The translations under genes were made by a program, and so were the position numbers. Under the pieces are notes generated by a model that saw only the letters and a list, made by a program, of their open reading frames with translations, searched no databases and had not been told where the DNA came from. This document shows positions 23,685-31,124 of a stretch of DNA of 58,098 bases, piece after piece. Origin of the DNA: Methylobacterium sp. J-048 (lineage in GTDB: Bacteria > Pseudomonadota > Alphaproteobacteria > Rhizobiales > Beijerinckiaceae); assembly GCF_022829515.1 (NCBI RefSeq), contig NZ_JAKSYL010000298.1, positions 1 to 58,098 of the forward strand. The letters are read 5' to 3'. The stretch's first letter is position 1. The number at the start of each line of letters is the position of its first letter.

Positions 23685-25479
23685 ATGTATATGTCTCTGT
23701 CCTCTCCCCGGCGGGCGGGCGCGGTCCGCCGCGTCCTCGCCTTCGTCGTCCGCGGTTGGCGCAAGCGCTGGCCCCGCGTCGCCGGCCTCTCCGGCGCGAT
23801 CACGCTGGCCACCTTCGCGGAGGTGATGCTGCCGCTCTACGCGGGGCGGCTGGTCGACGCGCTCACCGGGCCGGAGCGGCATGCGGCGCTGGAGGCCGCC
23901 CTGCCGGCCTTCCTGGCGATGACGGCGCTCGGCCTCGCCACCGCGCTGCTGCGGCACGTGGCCTGGAGCCTCGTGGTGCCGCTCACCCTCCACACCATGA
24001 GCGACATGGCCCGGGACGGCTTCGCCCGGGTCCAGCGCTTCTCCACCGAGTGGCACGCCAACACCTTCTCGGGCTCGACCGTCCGAAAGATCTCGCGCGG
24101 CATGTGGGCCCTCGACGGGCTCAACGATACGCTGCTGCTGGCGCTGCTGCCCGCCCTGGTCGTGCTCCTGGGCACCGCCCTCGTGCTCGGCCTGCATTGG
24201 CCGGTCCTCGGCGCGGTGGTGGCGCTCGGGGCCGCCGCCTATGTCGGCGCGACCGCCCTGCTGGCGACCCGGGTCATCGCCCCCGCGGCCGCGCTCTCGA
24301 ACGTCCTCGATACGCGGCTCGGCGGCGCCCTGAGCGACGCGATCGGCAACAACGCCGTGGTCAAGGCGTTCGGCGCGGAGGGCCGGGAGGACGCGCGCCT
24401 CGGCCGGCTCCTGGCCAAGTGGCAGCGGCGCACGCACCGCACCTGGATGATCATCACCTGGAGCGGCACAGGCCAGCTCGGGCTGCTGCTGGCGCTGCGC
24501 ACCGCCATCGTCGCCACCGCCCTGTGGCTGTGGTGGCGGGGGGAGGCGAGCCCGGGCGACGTCGCCTACGTGCTCACCACCACCTTCGTGGTGCACGGCT
24601 ACCTGCGCGAGATCGGCGGCCACATCAACCACCTGCAGCGGGCGGTCAACGAGATGGAGGAGCTGGTCGCCCTGGCGGTCGAGCCCGTCGGCGTCGCCGA
24701 CCGGCCCGGGGCGGTTCCGCTCGCGGTCGCGGGCGGGACGATCCGCTTCGAGGACGTGCGCTTCCACTACGGCGCCCACGGAAACCCGCTCTACGACGGG
24801 CTGTCGGTGACGATTCCGGCGGGCCAGCGGGTCGGGCTGGTCGGCCGCTCGGGCTCGGGCAAGACCACCTTCGTCAAGCTGATCCAGCGGCTCTACGACG
24901 TCTCGGGCGGGTGCGTAACTCATCGATGGGCAGGACGTGGCGGCGGCGAGCCAGGCCAGCCTGCGGGCGCAGGTCGCGATCGTGCCCCAGGAGCCGGTGC
25001 TGTTCCACCGGTCGCTCGCCGAGAACATCGCCTATGCCCGGCCCGGCGCCTCGGCCGACGACATCGAGCGGGCGGCCCGGCTCGCCAACGCGCACGGCTT
25101 CATCGCGCGGCTGCCCAAGGGCTACGCCACGCTGGTGGGCGAGCGCGGCGTCAAGCTGTCGGGCGGCGAGCGCCAGCGGGTGGCGCTGGCCCGCGCCTTC
25201 CTGGCGGACGCGCCGATCCTGATCCTCGACGAGGCGACCTCGAGCCTCGACTCGGAGTCCGAGGCCCTGGTGCAGGAGGCGATGGCGCGGCTGATGCACG
25301 GGCGCACCGCGCTCGTCATCGCCCACCGGCTGTCGACGGTGCGGGCGCTCGACCGCATCCTCGTGTTCGACCACGGCCGCATCGTCGAGGACGGCCCGCA
25401 CGCCGCCCTGATGCGCCGCCCGGGCGGGGCCTACCGGGCCCTGTTCGAGCGGCAGTCGGTCCTGGCCGAGAGCGCGTGA
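23685..25479 (+). pseudogene. ABC exporter (membrane plus ATPase half-transporter), frameshifted
   Basis: This is a fused permease-ATPase exporter. About 597 residues would be encoded if one base were removed. The first frame gives six membrane helices and then the ATPase start with Walker A GRSGSGKTTF (about 386-395), up to LYDVSGG. An extra A in GTAACTC (24917-24918) shifts the frame. The second frame continues the same domain: Q-loop VAIVPQEPVLF, signature LSGGERQRVALARA, Walker B ILILDEATSSLD and H-loop VIAHRLSTV, to TGA at 25479. Both halves are well preserved, so the lesion is recent or a sequencing error. Without the second half the product could not hydrolyse ATP. The gene overlaps the next one by GTGA. 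The substrate is unknown (multidrug or lipid type). Confidence 0.85.
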
Positions 25480-25559
25480 GGATCCTGTTCGTCTGCGGCC
25501 GGGCCCGCGCCCGCAGCCCAACCGCGGATGTCGTTTTCAGAAAACGCATTCAGCGTTGA
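25476..25559 (+). pseudogene. N-terminal fragment of a low-molecular-weight phosphatase-like protein
   Basis: The GTG at 25476 overlaps the exporter stop and opens VRILFVCGRARARSPTADVVF. This closely resembles the N-terminus of the phosphatase-like family with the CxxNRxRSPTAE loop (an atypical low-molecular-weight tyrosine phosphatase motif). After about 21 codons the reading is cut by insertion-sequence end DNA (from about 25535) and stops at 25559. No continuation was found beyond the second IS end near 26610. Confidence 0.6.
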
Positions 25560-25569
25560 CCAGAAGCCG
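25535..25569 (-). repeat. IS-end direct repeat, copy 1
   Basis: This 35-base segment matches 26545-26579 at 29 of 35 positions in the same orientation. On the minus strand it lies just beyond the IS3-type fragment, where an IS end is expected. The two copies bracket the parD/parE pair. Confidence 0.6.
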
Positions 25570-25572
25570 CCC

Positions 25573-25714
25573 TCAGTAGATCAGGCGTTTGGTTTCAGAC
25601 ACGTCCGACTCCTTGCACGCGACGTGCGATACTCTCGCCTTGGGCCGTTTGCACCTCGATCTGGCGCAGCGTCAGTCTCACCTGCTCCGTGCTCGGCTTC
25701 TGTCCTCGCTTCAT
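25573..25714 (-). mobile_element. IS3-family transposase OrfA fragment
   Basis: From ATG at 25712-25714, preceded by GGAGGAG, the minus strand reads MKRGQKPSTEQVRLTLRQIE then VQTAQGESIAR. After one extra C it continues ACKESDVSETKRLIY, then stops. This is the start of the OrfA helix-turn-helix protein of IS3-type elements (consensus MKRxxKPTxEQVVxxLRQIEVQTAQGKS...ACKEAxIxEQ). The rest of OrfA and all of OrfB (DDE integrase) are missing, and IS-end sequence follows directly. It is an internally deleted, immobile remnant. Confidence 0.7.
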
Positions 25715-25848
25715 CTCGAACTCCTCCGGTCCAGGCTGATCCTCCCGATCTGCCCGGTCCAAAGCCAGTTGGTCAGGTTACCCCAGACCATCTGATTTCT
25801 TCAAGCGATTGCCCTGGTCTTCGCGTTGCTGTCGGTTTGGGAACCTGG

Positions 25849-26154
25849 TCAGGCAAATCCCCCGTGCGCCGCGAGCGCATCGACATCCCGCGCGCCGTGC
25901 AGCACTCGGACGATGACGATTTCGCGCTCGTCGTGCTGATAGTAGATCGCGTAAGCCCGCTCGATTACCACGCGCAGCCCAGGCGCCAGTTGCTCGCGTG
26001 AGGGGCCGGCCTGCGGAAAGTCCCGCACGGGCGCACAGGCGGCCTCAATCCGCGCGATCAGGCGATCTGCCATGGCAGGGGAGGCGTCTGCCGCGACATA
26101 GGCCCAGATCGCGGCCAGATCGGCTTCCGCCGTCTCGGTTAGGCGGAGGGCGAG
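25849..26154 (-). CDS. ParE-type toxin, start codon unclear
   Basis: RelE/ParE-superfamily toxin fold; ParE members poison DNA gyrase. Homologous-looking sequence runs from LRLTETAEADLAAIWAYVAA through PAMADRLIARIEAACA, GLRVVIERAYAIYYQHDERE and IVIVRVLHGARDV, a full-length toxin of about 100 residues. However, the first in-frame ATG is at 26071-26073, inside helix 1. Upstream codons of the conserved part are CTC and CTA, with a possible ATT start at 26164-26166 a few bases after a GGAGGAA site at the end of the antitoxin gene. Either a rare start is used or the toxin is N-terminally crippled. It overlaps the antitoxin, as in parDE operons. Confidence 0.72.
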   Translation of the reverse strand, partial: LALRLTETAEADLAAIWAYVAADASPAMADRLIARIEAACAPVRDFPQAGPSREQLAPGLRVVIERAYAIYYQHDEREIVIVRVLHGARDVDALAAHGGFA

Positions 26155-26426
26155 CGGTCCGCTAATAGCTTCCTCCCGCGCTCGACGATCCGAGCGGCAT
26201 CGAAGGTTGTGACCCGGCCGGCGGCGACATCGGCGAGGCCGGCGTCGATGTCGACCTTGAGTGCCGTCAGCTCATCGAGTTGCAACGTGCGTTTCAGCTT
26301 CCAGTCGCGCAGCGCAGCCCGGACGACCTCGCTGGTGGACGCATAGTCGCCGGATTCGACGGCCTGTTTGACAACAGCCGCCATTTCGGCCGGCATCGTG
26401 ACGGTCAGGCGTTCGATCTCGGGCAT
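26139..26426 (-). CDS. ParD-type antitoxin
   Basis: A 95-residue ribbon-helix-helix protein: ERLTVTMPAEMAAVVKQAVESGDYASTSEVVRAALRDWKLKR is the DNA-binding domain of type II ParD antitoxins. The C-terminal tail (LTALKVDIDAGLADVAAGRVTTFDAARIVERGRK) is the disordered toxin-binding part. It starts at ATG 26424-26426 after a GAGAGAGA site, with an AT-rich promoter-like stretch upstream (26440-26480). It is the first gene of the pair and is expected to repress its own promoter alone and with the toxin. Confidence 0.85.
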   Translation of the reverse strand: MPEIERLTVTMPAEMAAVVKQAVESGDYASTSEVVRAALRDWKLKRTLQLDELTALKVDIDAGLADVAAGRVTTFDAARIVERGRKLLADRSPSA

Positions 26427-26544
26427 GGTGTCTCTCTCGGCAAGAAATCATACTTTATCATACTTGATATGATAATTCCAGTCTGATTGACACTGGCACA
26501 GGCTGTTCATCCGGCATCGTGACGGCGGCGGATTATGTTGCCGA

Positions 26545-26610
26545 TTTCAGAAGACACGTTCAGTGTCGACCAAAAGCCGTCTCCAAGAACTCGGGCGTTC
26601 TGTCTGGTTT
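26545..26610 (-). mobile_element. IS-end remnant, copy 2
   Basis: 26545-26579 repeats 25535-25569 (29 of 35 identical), and the similarity fades by about 26610. On the minus strand it reads GACGGCTTTTGGTCGAC..., again the IS-end sequence, here without any transposase. With copy 1 it frames the parD/parE pair, suggesting that the pair came in between two related IS elements that later decayed. Confidence 0.5.
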
Positions 26611-26803
26611 GGGGGTGGTTGATCTGAGCGACGCCATCGCTGCATACGGCCGATGCGCGAGGGCCGTCGATCGAGCGCGTTCGCTTGCACCGGGCCAGCC
26701 TCCGTGCCGGCGGCGCGCCCGGGTGGTCGCGCCGGTCCGCGCCATGCTGTAGGAGACCGCCGGATGCCGCCCGGTGCGGCCCGAAGGAGCTTGGCAGCAC
26801 ACC

Positions 26804-27013
26804 ATGAAGATCAGCGCGCGCAACGTCATCAAGGGCACGGTGGTCTCGGTCGACAAGGGGGCGACCACGGCCCATGTGAAGATCGAGATCAGCCCCGGCC
26901 AGGTGATCACCGCCTCGATCACCAACGAGGCGGTCGATTCGCTCAAGCTCGTGGCCGGCGGCCCGGCCTACGCGGTGGTGAAGGCCTCCGACGTGATGAT
27001 CGCGGTCGACTGA
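26804..27013 (+). CDS. single Mop-domain molybdate/molybdopterin-binding protein
   Basis: A 69-residue molbindin-like protein consisting of one TOBE/Mop domain: MKISARNVIKGTVVSVDKG, then AHVKIEI, ITASITNEAVDSLKL and YAVVKASDVMIAVD. Such proteins form hexamers that bind molybdate or tungstate in the cytoplasm for storage or delivery. ATG at 26804 is chosen because the family begins with this SARN motif; AAGGAG lies upstream but is rather distant. It stands alone between the IS debris and tsaD. The molybdenum oxidoreductase iorAB is elsewhere in the window. Confidence 0.85.
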   Translation: MKISARNVIKGTVVSVDKGATTAHVKIEISPGQVITASITNEAVDSLKLVAGGPAYAVVKASDVMIAVD

Positions 27014-27124
27014 GCCTTCCACGGGTGTCCGGGCGGCCATTGCACCCGCTCGGCGCCCGGATTACCCCGGTCCGGCAGGCTCTCGGGCGGGGGCGTGCAG
27101 GTCCGTTGATCGAGGGATTGGCCC

Positions 27125-28186
27125 GTGAAGACCGTGCTCGGCATCGAGACCACCTGCGACGAGACCGCCGCTGCCGTGGTGTCCGTCGATGAGGGCGAAC
27201 TCGGGCAGATCCGTGCCAACGAGATTCTGAGCCAGATCGCCGAGCATGCCGCCTATGGCGGCGTCGTGCCCGAGATCGCCGCCCGCGCCCATGTCGAGGT
27301 GCTCGACCGGCTGATCGCCCGCGCCCTCGACAAGGCCGGGATCGGGTTCCCGGATCTCGACGGGATCGCGGTGGCGGCCGGGCCCGGGCTGATCGGCGGC
27401 GTGCTGGTCGGCCTCGTCACCGCCAAGACCCTGGCGCTGGTGACCCGCAAGCCGCTGCTCGCCGTGAACCACCTCGAGGCCCACGCGCTGACCGCGCGGC
27501 TGACAGACAACCTGCCCTTCCCGTACCTGCTGCTGCTGGCCTCCGGCGGCCACACCCAGCTCGTCGCCGTGCGCGGGGTCGGCGATTACGTCCGGCTCGG
27601 CTCGACGGTGGACGACGCCATCGGCGAGGCCTTCGACAAGGCGGCCAAGCTGCTGGGCCTCGGCTATCCCGGCGGCCCTGAGGTCGAGCGCATGGCCGAA
27701 TCGGGCGATCCCGAGCGCTTCGCCCTGCCCCGGCCGATGCTGGGCCGGCGCGAGGCCGATTTCTCCCTCTCGGGCCTCAAGACCGCCCTGCGGATCGAGG
27801 CCGAGCGGATCGCTCCGCTCGCCGAGCGCGACGTCGCCGACCTGTGCGCGAGCTTCCAGGCCGCGGTGGTCGACGTGGTGGTGGACCGCGCCCGGGTCGC
27901 CCTGCGCGCCTTCTCGGGCGTCGCCGGCCGGCCCACCGCCCTGGTGGCGGCGGGGGGCGTCTCGGCCAACGGTGCGATCCGGCGGGCGCTCGCGGCGTTG
28001 GCCGGCGAGGCCGGCCTCGGCTTCGTCGCCCCGCCCCTGCCGCTCTGCGGCGACAACGGCGCCATGATCGCCTGGGCCGGGCTGGAGCGGCTGCGGCTCG
28101 GGCTCGTGGATGACCTGACCGCCCCGGCCCGCCCCCGCTGGCCGCTCGCGGCCGACCCGGCCCGGGACGCGGTCCCGGCCGGATGA
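27125..28186 (+). CDS. tsaD: tRNA N6-adenosine threonylcarbamoyltransferase
   Basis: TsaD transfers threonylcarbamoyl to A37 of ANN-decoding tRNAs, with TsaB and TsaE as partners. The 353-residue protein starts at a GTG (MKTVLGIETTCDETAAAVV). It has the ASKHA nucleotide fold, the metal-binding HxxxH motif in NHLEAHALTARL, LLLASGGHTQL, and the GGVSANGAIRRAL and CGDNGAMIAWAG motifs. The length is normal. It is first in a coupled operon with an acetyltransferase and gpsA (ATGA overlaps), a common alphaproteobacterial order. Confidence 0.97.
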   Translation: MKTVLGIETTCDETAAAVVSVDEGELGQIRANEILSQIAEHAAYGGVVPEIAARAHVEVLDRLIARALDKAGIGFPDLDGIAVAAGPGLIGGVLVGLVTAKTLALVTRKPLLAVNHLEAHALTARLTDNLPFPYLLLLASGGHTQLVAVRGVGDYVRLGSTVDDAIGEAFDKAAKLLGLGYPGGPEVERMAESGDPERFALPRPMLGRREADFSLSGLKTALRIEAERIAPLAERDVADLCASFQAAVVDVVVDRARVALRAFSGVAGRPTALVAAGGVSANGAIRRALAALAGEAGLGFVAPPLPLCGDNGAMIAWAGLERLRLGLVDDLTAPARPRWPLAADPARDAVPAG

Positions 28187-29037
28187 GCGCGGCCGCGGAT
28201 CGGCGCGCGCATTGGCGGGATCTCGTCGCGGGCCGCCTGCCCGAGGCCGCCCGGCCCGGCTGGCCGGTCCATCTCGACCATTGCTTCGCCCGCATCCTCC
28301 TCGACACTGCCTGCGGCGGCCCCTGGCGCGACAGCGTGGCCCCGCCCGCCCACGCCAACATGCCGGCCGACGGCCTGGAGCACGCGATCGCCCTCGGCGA
28401 GGCCGTGCTCGCCGGCACCGCCGACCTCGCCCTGCTGAACCGGCGCTCCCTCGCCTGGCGCGGCAAGATCGCCATCGCCCCGGTGCCCGACGGCCTCCGG
28501 GACGGCGACCTGCTGCTGCGCCGCTGGCGCCCGGCGGATACGGCCCCGTTCGCGGCGCTCAACGCCGACCCGGCGGTGATGGAATTCTTCCCCCGGCCGC
28601 GGACGGAGCCGGAGAGCGCCGCCGAGGCGGGCAGCTACGACCGGCGCTTCGTGGCGGACGGGTTCGGCCCCTGGGCTCTGGAGCGGGACGGCCGGTTCGT
28701 CGGCTTCGTCGGCGCCTTCCGGATCATGCGGGCCATGCCGTTCCCGGGGGGCGAGCGGATCGGCGCGACGGTCGAGCTGGGCTGGCGCCTCGCCCGGGAC
28801 GCCTGGGGCCACGGGCTGGCCACCCGGGCCGCGCGGCTGACGCTGGCCGACCTCGTCGGGCGCTGCGGTATCCGCGCCGTCGTGGCGTATACCGCGTCCG
28901 GCAATCGCCGCTCGCAGGCGGTGATGGAGCGCCTCGGCATGGTCCGGGCGGAGACTTTTTCGCATCCGGCGGTGCCCGAGGGGCCGCTGCGCAGCCACGT
29001 GCTCTATCGGCTCGAACCCGCGGAGATTTCGGCATGA
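28183..29037 (+). CDS. two-domain protein: uncharacterised N-domain fused to RimJ/RimL-type acetyltransferase
   Basis: 284 residues. Residues about 1-105 (WPVHLDHCFARILLDTACGG, GLEHAIALGEAVLAG, LALLNRRSLAWRGK) match a small helical domain often found as a stand-alone protein with no known role. Residues about 110-280 are a GNAT acetyltransferase of the RimJ/RimL class: LLLRRWRPADTAPFAALNADP, VELGWRLARDAWGHGLATRAAR (acetyl-CoA loop) and ASGNRRSQAVMERLGM. It overlaps tsaD and gpsA by four bases each. The acceptor is unknown; the position after tsaD hints at a protein or tRNA-related target, which is inference. Confidence 0.82.
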   Translation: MSAAADRRAHWRDLVAGRLPEAARPGWPVHLDHCFARILLDTACGGPWRDSVAPPAHANMPADGLEHAIALGEAVLAGTADLALLNRRSLAWRGKIAIAPVPDGLRDGDLLLRRWRPADTAPFAALNADPAVMEFFPRPRTEPESAAEAGSYDRRFVADGFGPWALERDGRFVGFVGAFRIMRAMPFPGGERIGATVELGWRLARDAWGHGLATRAARLTLADLVGRCGIRAVVAYTASGNRRSQAVMERLGMVRAETFSHPAVPEGPLRSHVLYRLEPAEISA

Positions 29038-30026
29038 GCGCGCCCATCAACGTCGTCGGCGGCGGCGCCTGGGGGACGGCGCTCGCCAACGCGGCCGCCG
29101 CCGCCGGGCACCCGGTCTCGCTCTGGCTACGCGACCCGGACGCCGCCGCCAGGCTCGAGGCCGAGCGGGAGAATCCACGCTACCTGCCAGGCGTGCCGCT
29201 CCATGCCCGGATCGCCGCGACGGCGCAGCCTGAAAAACTTGCGGGCGCCCGGGCGACCCTGCTGGTCGTGCCGGCCCAGACCGTGCGCGGCGTGCTGGAG
29301 AGCTTGCGCGAGCCCCTGGCCTCGGCCGGGCCGGTGATCCTCTGCGCCAAGGGGATCGAGCGCGGCACCGACAGCTTTCTGAGCGCGGTGGCCGAAGCGG
29401 TCCTGCCGCCGGGAACGCCGGTGGCGGTCCTGTCCGGCCCGAGCTTCGCGGCCGACGTCGCCCGCGGCCTGCCCACCGCCGTCACCCTGGCGGCGGCCGA
29501 TCCCGGGCTCGCCGCCACGCTGAGCGCGCTGCTCTCGGGGCCGAGCTTCCGGCTCTATCACACCGACGACGTGCGCGGCGTCGAGATCGGCGGCGCCGGC
29601 AAGAATGTGCTCGCCATCGCCTGCGGGATCGTGGCGGGCCGCGGGCTGGGCGAGAGCGCCCGGGCGGCCCTGATCGCCCGCGCCTTCGCCGAGCTGATGC
29701 GCTTCGCCCGCGCCTTCGGGGGCCGGCCCGAGACCCTGATGGGCCTCTCGGGCCTGGGCGACCTCGTGCTCACCGCCTCCTCGCCGCAATCGCGCAACTT
29801 CGCCTTCGGCCAGCGCCTCGGCGCCGGGGCGAGCCCGGAGGACGCCGCAGGCGGCAAGCTCGCCGAGGGCGCTTTCACGGCGACCGCCCTGGCCGGCCTG
29901 GCGGCGGCAAGGGGCATCGAGATGCCGGTGGCCCAGGCCGTGGCCGCGATCGTGGCCGGCCAAGCCGGCGTCGAGGACGTGATCGCCGGCCTGCTGGCCC
30001 GGCCGCTGCGCGGCGAGACCGATTAG
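29034..30026 (+). CDS. gpsA: glycerol-3-phosphate dehydrogenase [NAD(P)+]
   Basis: Cytosolic enzyme making sn-glycerol 3-phosphate from dihydroxyacetone phosphate for phospholipid synthesis. The 330-residue protein has the N-terminal Rossmann motif VVGGGAWGTALA, LCAKGIERG, VAVLSGPSFAADVARGLPTAV, the catalytic lysine in GAGKNVLAIACG, and LMGLSGLGDLVLT in the helical substrate domain. The ATG overlaps the previous stop (ATGA). It ends the operon, directly before a full copy of the dispersed hairpin repeat. Confidence 0.96.
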   Translation: MSAPINVVGGGAWGTALANAAAAAGHPVSLWLRDPDAAARLEAERENPRYLPGVPLHARIAATAQPEKLAGARATLLVVPAQTVRGVLESLREPLASAGPVILCAKGIERGTDSFLSAVAEAVLPPGTPVAVLSGPSFAADVARGLPTAVTLAAADPGLAATLSALLSGPSFRLYHTDDVRGVEIGGAGKNVLAIACGIVAGRGLGESARAALIARAFAELMRFARAFGGRPETLMGLSGLGDLVLTASSPQSRNFAFGQRLGAGASPEDAAGGKLAEGAFTATALAGLAAARGIEMPVAQAVAAIVAGQAGVEDVIAGLLARPLRGETD

Positions 30027-30143
30027 GGTTTCAAATGGTCCGGGACCTTTTGCGGGACCAGGGCAGAGCCCTGGTCCCCCGGAAAGGTGTCTCAGGGGCT
30101 CCGCCCCCGAACCCCGCCAAAGGGCTGAGCCCTTTGGGAACCC
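30027..30143 (+). repeat. dispersed intergenic hairpin repeat, copy 2
   Basis: This copy contains three hairpins in series: GGTCCGGGACC; a CCAGGGCAGAGCCCTGG unit extended to GGGACCAGGG/CCCTGGTCCC; and CCAAAGGGCTGAGCCCTTTGG, with GGGGCTCCGCCCC between. The same modules recur at 33183, 56315 and 57884. It directly follows gpsA and is convergent with the LysR gene, so it may terminate both. Confidence 0.75.
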
Positions 30144-30163
30144 ATGTTCCTCGTACGAGCGTC

Positions 30164-31021
30164 CTAACCCCTCCGGTGCTCGCGGAACGCCGCCGTGATC
30201 GCCCGGAGCGCATCCTTGCTGCGCGAGTCGGTGAGGGACGAGTGCAGCACGAGGGCGAGCGAGGGGATCGGCGGCAGGCCCAGCGCGTCGCCGACATCGA
30301 TCACATCCGCCGGGGCGAGCCGGCGCGGGAAGGCCGAGACCGCTAGGCCGGCCGACAGGGCGGCGCTGATCGCCGCGGTGCCGCCGACGAACACCTCCGT
30401 CCAGGGGATCGCAGCCCGGTCCAGGAGCTGGATGGCGACGTCCCGGACGGAGCAGCAGGGCGAGGTCGCGGCCAGCCGCAGCGTCTCGCCGGCCCGATGC
30501 TCGAAATGCGGCGCCGCGAACCAGCCGAAATGCTCCGGCCCGAGGATGTCGCCGTCGCGCCGGTCGTCGTCGCTGCGGATGATCGCCGCGTCCAGCGTGC
30601 CGGCCTCGAACCCGTCGAGCAGGGGGCGGGCGTTGTCGAGCAGCACCTCGATCGCCAGCGCCGGGTCGAGGGATTTCAGCCGGGCGAGCAGGCCCGGCAC
30701 CTCCGGACCCATGACGTGGGCGGCGATTCCGAGCCGGAACCGGCGGCGCGGCTCAGCGAGACCCGCCACCGCGCGCTCATGCGCGGCCAAAAACTCCCGC
30801 GCCGAGCCGATGAAGATCTCGCCCTGTGCCGAGAGCCGGACCTGACGGGGCGTGCGCTCGATCAGCCGCTGGCCGAGCCGGTCCTCCAGCCGCCGCAGCT
30901 TCACGCTGACGGCGCCCTGCGTCACCCCGAGCGCCTCGGCGGCGCGGGTGAAGCTCCGGTGATCCGCGACCGTCACGAAGGTCCGGACGGCGTCGACATC
31001 GAGGGTGACCACGCGGCCCAT
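30164..31021 (-). CDS. LysR-family transcriptional regulator
   Basis: 285 residues. The N-terminal winged helix (VDAVRTFVTVADHRSFTRAAEALGVTQGAVSVKLRRLEDRLGQRLIERT) is the LysR signature. The rest is the two-lobed effector domain (FRLGIAAHVMGPEVPGLLARL..., AIIRSDDDRRDGD). It is divergent from the DHA2 efflux pump with about 100 bases between, the classic arrangement for a regulator controlling its neighbour and itself. The inducer cannot be told from sequence. Confidence 0.92.
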   Translation of the reverse strand: MGRVVTLDVDAVRTFVTVADHRSFTRAAEALGVTQGAVSVKLRRLEDRLGQRLIERTPRQVRLSAQGEIFIGSAREFLAAHERAVAGLAEPRRRFRLGIAAHVMGPEVPGLLARLKSLDPALAIEVLLDNARPLLDGFEAGTLDAAIIRSDDDRRDGDILGPEHFGWFAAPHFEHRAGETLRLAATSPCCSVRDVAIQLLDRAAIPWTEVFVGGTAAISAALSAGLAVSAFPRRLAPADVIDVGDALGLPPIPSLALVLHSSLTDSRSKDALRAITAAFREHRRG

Positions 31022-31124
31022 CCATTTCTGTCATCACTGAAATAGGATGCCATTCGATTGTGTTGTGATCAACCGCGCGCCAGGCTCCGCCGCATCCTCG
31101 TATCACCCGCGGAGGTGCGGATTC

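Noticed and set aside
25560..25800. Complete insertion sequence
   Set aside because: Only the start of OrfA and the IS end are present; no DDE integrase coding was found.
31022..31124. Specific LysR T-N11-A operator between the LysR and DHA2 genes
   Set aside because: ATCAC (31033) and GTGAT (31065) form an inverted pair, but 27 bases apart. No clean T-N11-A palindrome could be singled out, so no site is claimed.
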